A DNA stretch of 13,812 nucleotides from CAZADH01 sp964483805 (GTDB lineage Bacteria; Muiribacteriota; Ozemobacteria; Ozemobacterales; Ozemobacteraceae), in assembly GCA_964483805.1 (NCBI GenBank), contig CAZADH010000156.1:1-13812 (forward strand). The letters are read 5' to 3'. Shown here piece by piece: positions 13,389-13,812 of the stretch. Positions within the stretch are counted from its first letter, which is position 1; each line of letters starts with the position of its first letter. The notes under the pieces are model-generated. The model searched no databases, had not been told where the DNA came from, and worked only from the letters and a program-made list of their open reading frames with translations. The position numbers were made by a program, and so were the translations under genes.

Positions 13389-13428
13389 AAAACACCTCCA
13401 ATCGCCGCCGCCAGGCACCGTCACCGAC

Positions 13429-13812
13429 TCATTTCGTCTTCAGAACAAACCGGCCATCCCAGCCCTCGGCCGGGGGATGCTCGCGAAACACCGCGCACCG
13501 TTCGAGGTAGGTCGCTGCCGGTCCGTCGTCGGGTCGCAGCGCGAGCACCTCGCGAAAGCGCGCATCGGCTTCGTTCCAGCGGCGGGCCAGGTAATGCGCC
13601 ATGCCTTCGTCATACAACTGCAATATACGCTGCCACTGGTCGTCGGCCGCCCCGCCCTCGCCGATGATCTCATAGACCTTGATCGGTTGTTCCTTGCCCT
13701 TCACCGCCAGAAAGTCGAGCAGGCGCGACCGGATCACCCCCGCCGGCAACTGACTGCGCGTGCTGTCGGCCATCATCATGAAGGTATGATAGGCCTTGTT
13801 GGCGCCCTCGAG
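13429..13812 (-). CDS. Class III adenylate/guanylate cyclase, C-terminal end (5' part outside window)
   Basis: The frame is open to the window edge, adding LEGANKAYHTF before the first visible ATG, so only the last 127 residues are seen. LEGANKAY, MMMADSTRSQL, and LLDFLAVKGKEQPIKVYEIIGE form the end of a class III nucleotide cyclase catalytic domain (the VKGK-x-x-P-x-x-YE signature). It is followed by a TPR-like region (YDEGMAHYLARRWNEADARF, LALRPDDGPAATYLERC) and a closing PPAEGWDGRFVLKTK. This order is typical of CHASE2-cyclase proteins with a membrane-spanning sensor half, which would lie outside the window. Catalytic metal and base-selecting residues are not visible, so cAMP versus cGMP cannot be told. 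The lipase follows 40 nt after its TGA. Confidence 0.88.
   Translation of the reverse strand, partial: LEGANKAYHTFMMMADSTRSQLPAGVIRSRLLDFLAVKGKEQPIKVYEIIGEGGAADDQWQRILQLYDEGMAHYLARRWNEADARFREVLALRPDDGPAATYLERCAVFREHPPAEGWDGRFVLKTK

Noticed and set aside
1..13812. tRNA, rRNA, riboswitch, toxin-antitoxin or phage genes
   Set aside because: I looked for these on both strands and saw no supportable candidate.

Overview
The window is GC-rich, densely coding bacterial DNA with strong Shine-Dalgarno sites (AGGAGG/GGAGG types), several Sec-type signal peptides and a periplasmic di-haem cytochrome. This points to a Gram-negative bacterium of the deltaproteobacterial, myxobacterial or acidobacterial kind, or an uncultured phylum. 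Nothing in the sequence fixes the taxon.

Layout. (1) 3-4538, plus strand: a possible three-gene run with gaps of about 31-32 nt. It holds the C-terminal 741 residues of a protein with a helical module and four DUF1566/Lcl-like repeats, a PLP aminotransferase of the YbdL/kynurenine-aminotransferase type, and an exported histidine acid phosphatase. (2) 4642-4866, minus: a 74-residue unknown protein with a clear ribosome binding site and a TATAAT box, convergent to the phosphatase. (3) 4930-6090: a single-domain HUH transposase of the REP-associated (RAYT) type, lying between two forward and four reversed copies of a short motif (core GGTGACATGATCC). (4) 6167-7543, minus: a di-haem cytochrome c peroxidase-like exported protein with its own promoter and likely terminator. 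(5) 7544-7938: a gene-poor gap with a third, degenerate motif cluster and two promoters. (6) 7939-9036, plus: an exported 3D-domain (MltA/RlpA-like fold) protein, closed by a strong terminator. (7) 9128-9396: three forward and two reversed copies of the motif with no transposase between them, which looks like a non-autonomous relative of the RAYT locus. (8) 9456-10358, minus: an exported protein with a His/Asp/Lys-rich tract. (9) 10607-11773, plus: a P-loop (AAA_33-like) kinase-type protein with a 160-residue N-terminal region I do not recognise, closed by a 12-bp-stem terminator. (10) 12012-13812, minus: the C-terminal end of a class III adenylate/guanylate cyclase, followed 40 nt later by an exported class 3 lipase that starts at GTG.

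How it fits together. Most genes are independent housekeeping or envelope functions, and no single pathway unites them. The most notable structure is the repeat/RAYT system. Two loci 4 kb apart share the same left end (poly-T, CGGTGACATGATAC, then a GATCC copy) and the same architecture of forward copies, core and reversed copies, but only one core encodes a transposase. One motif copy also supplies the -35 box of the transposase, whose predicted transcript starts at or next to its ATG. This suggests self-regulation by repeat binding.
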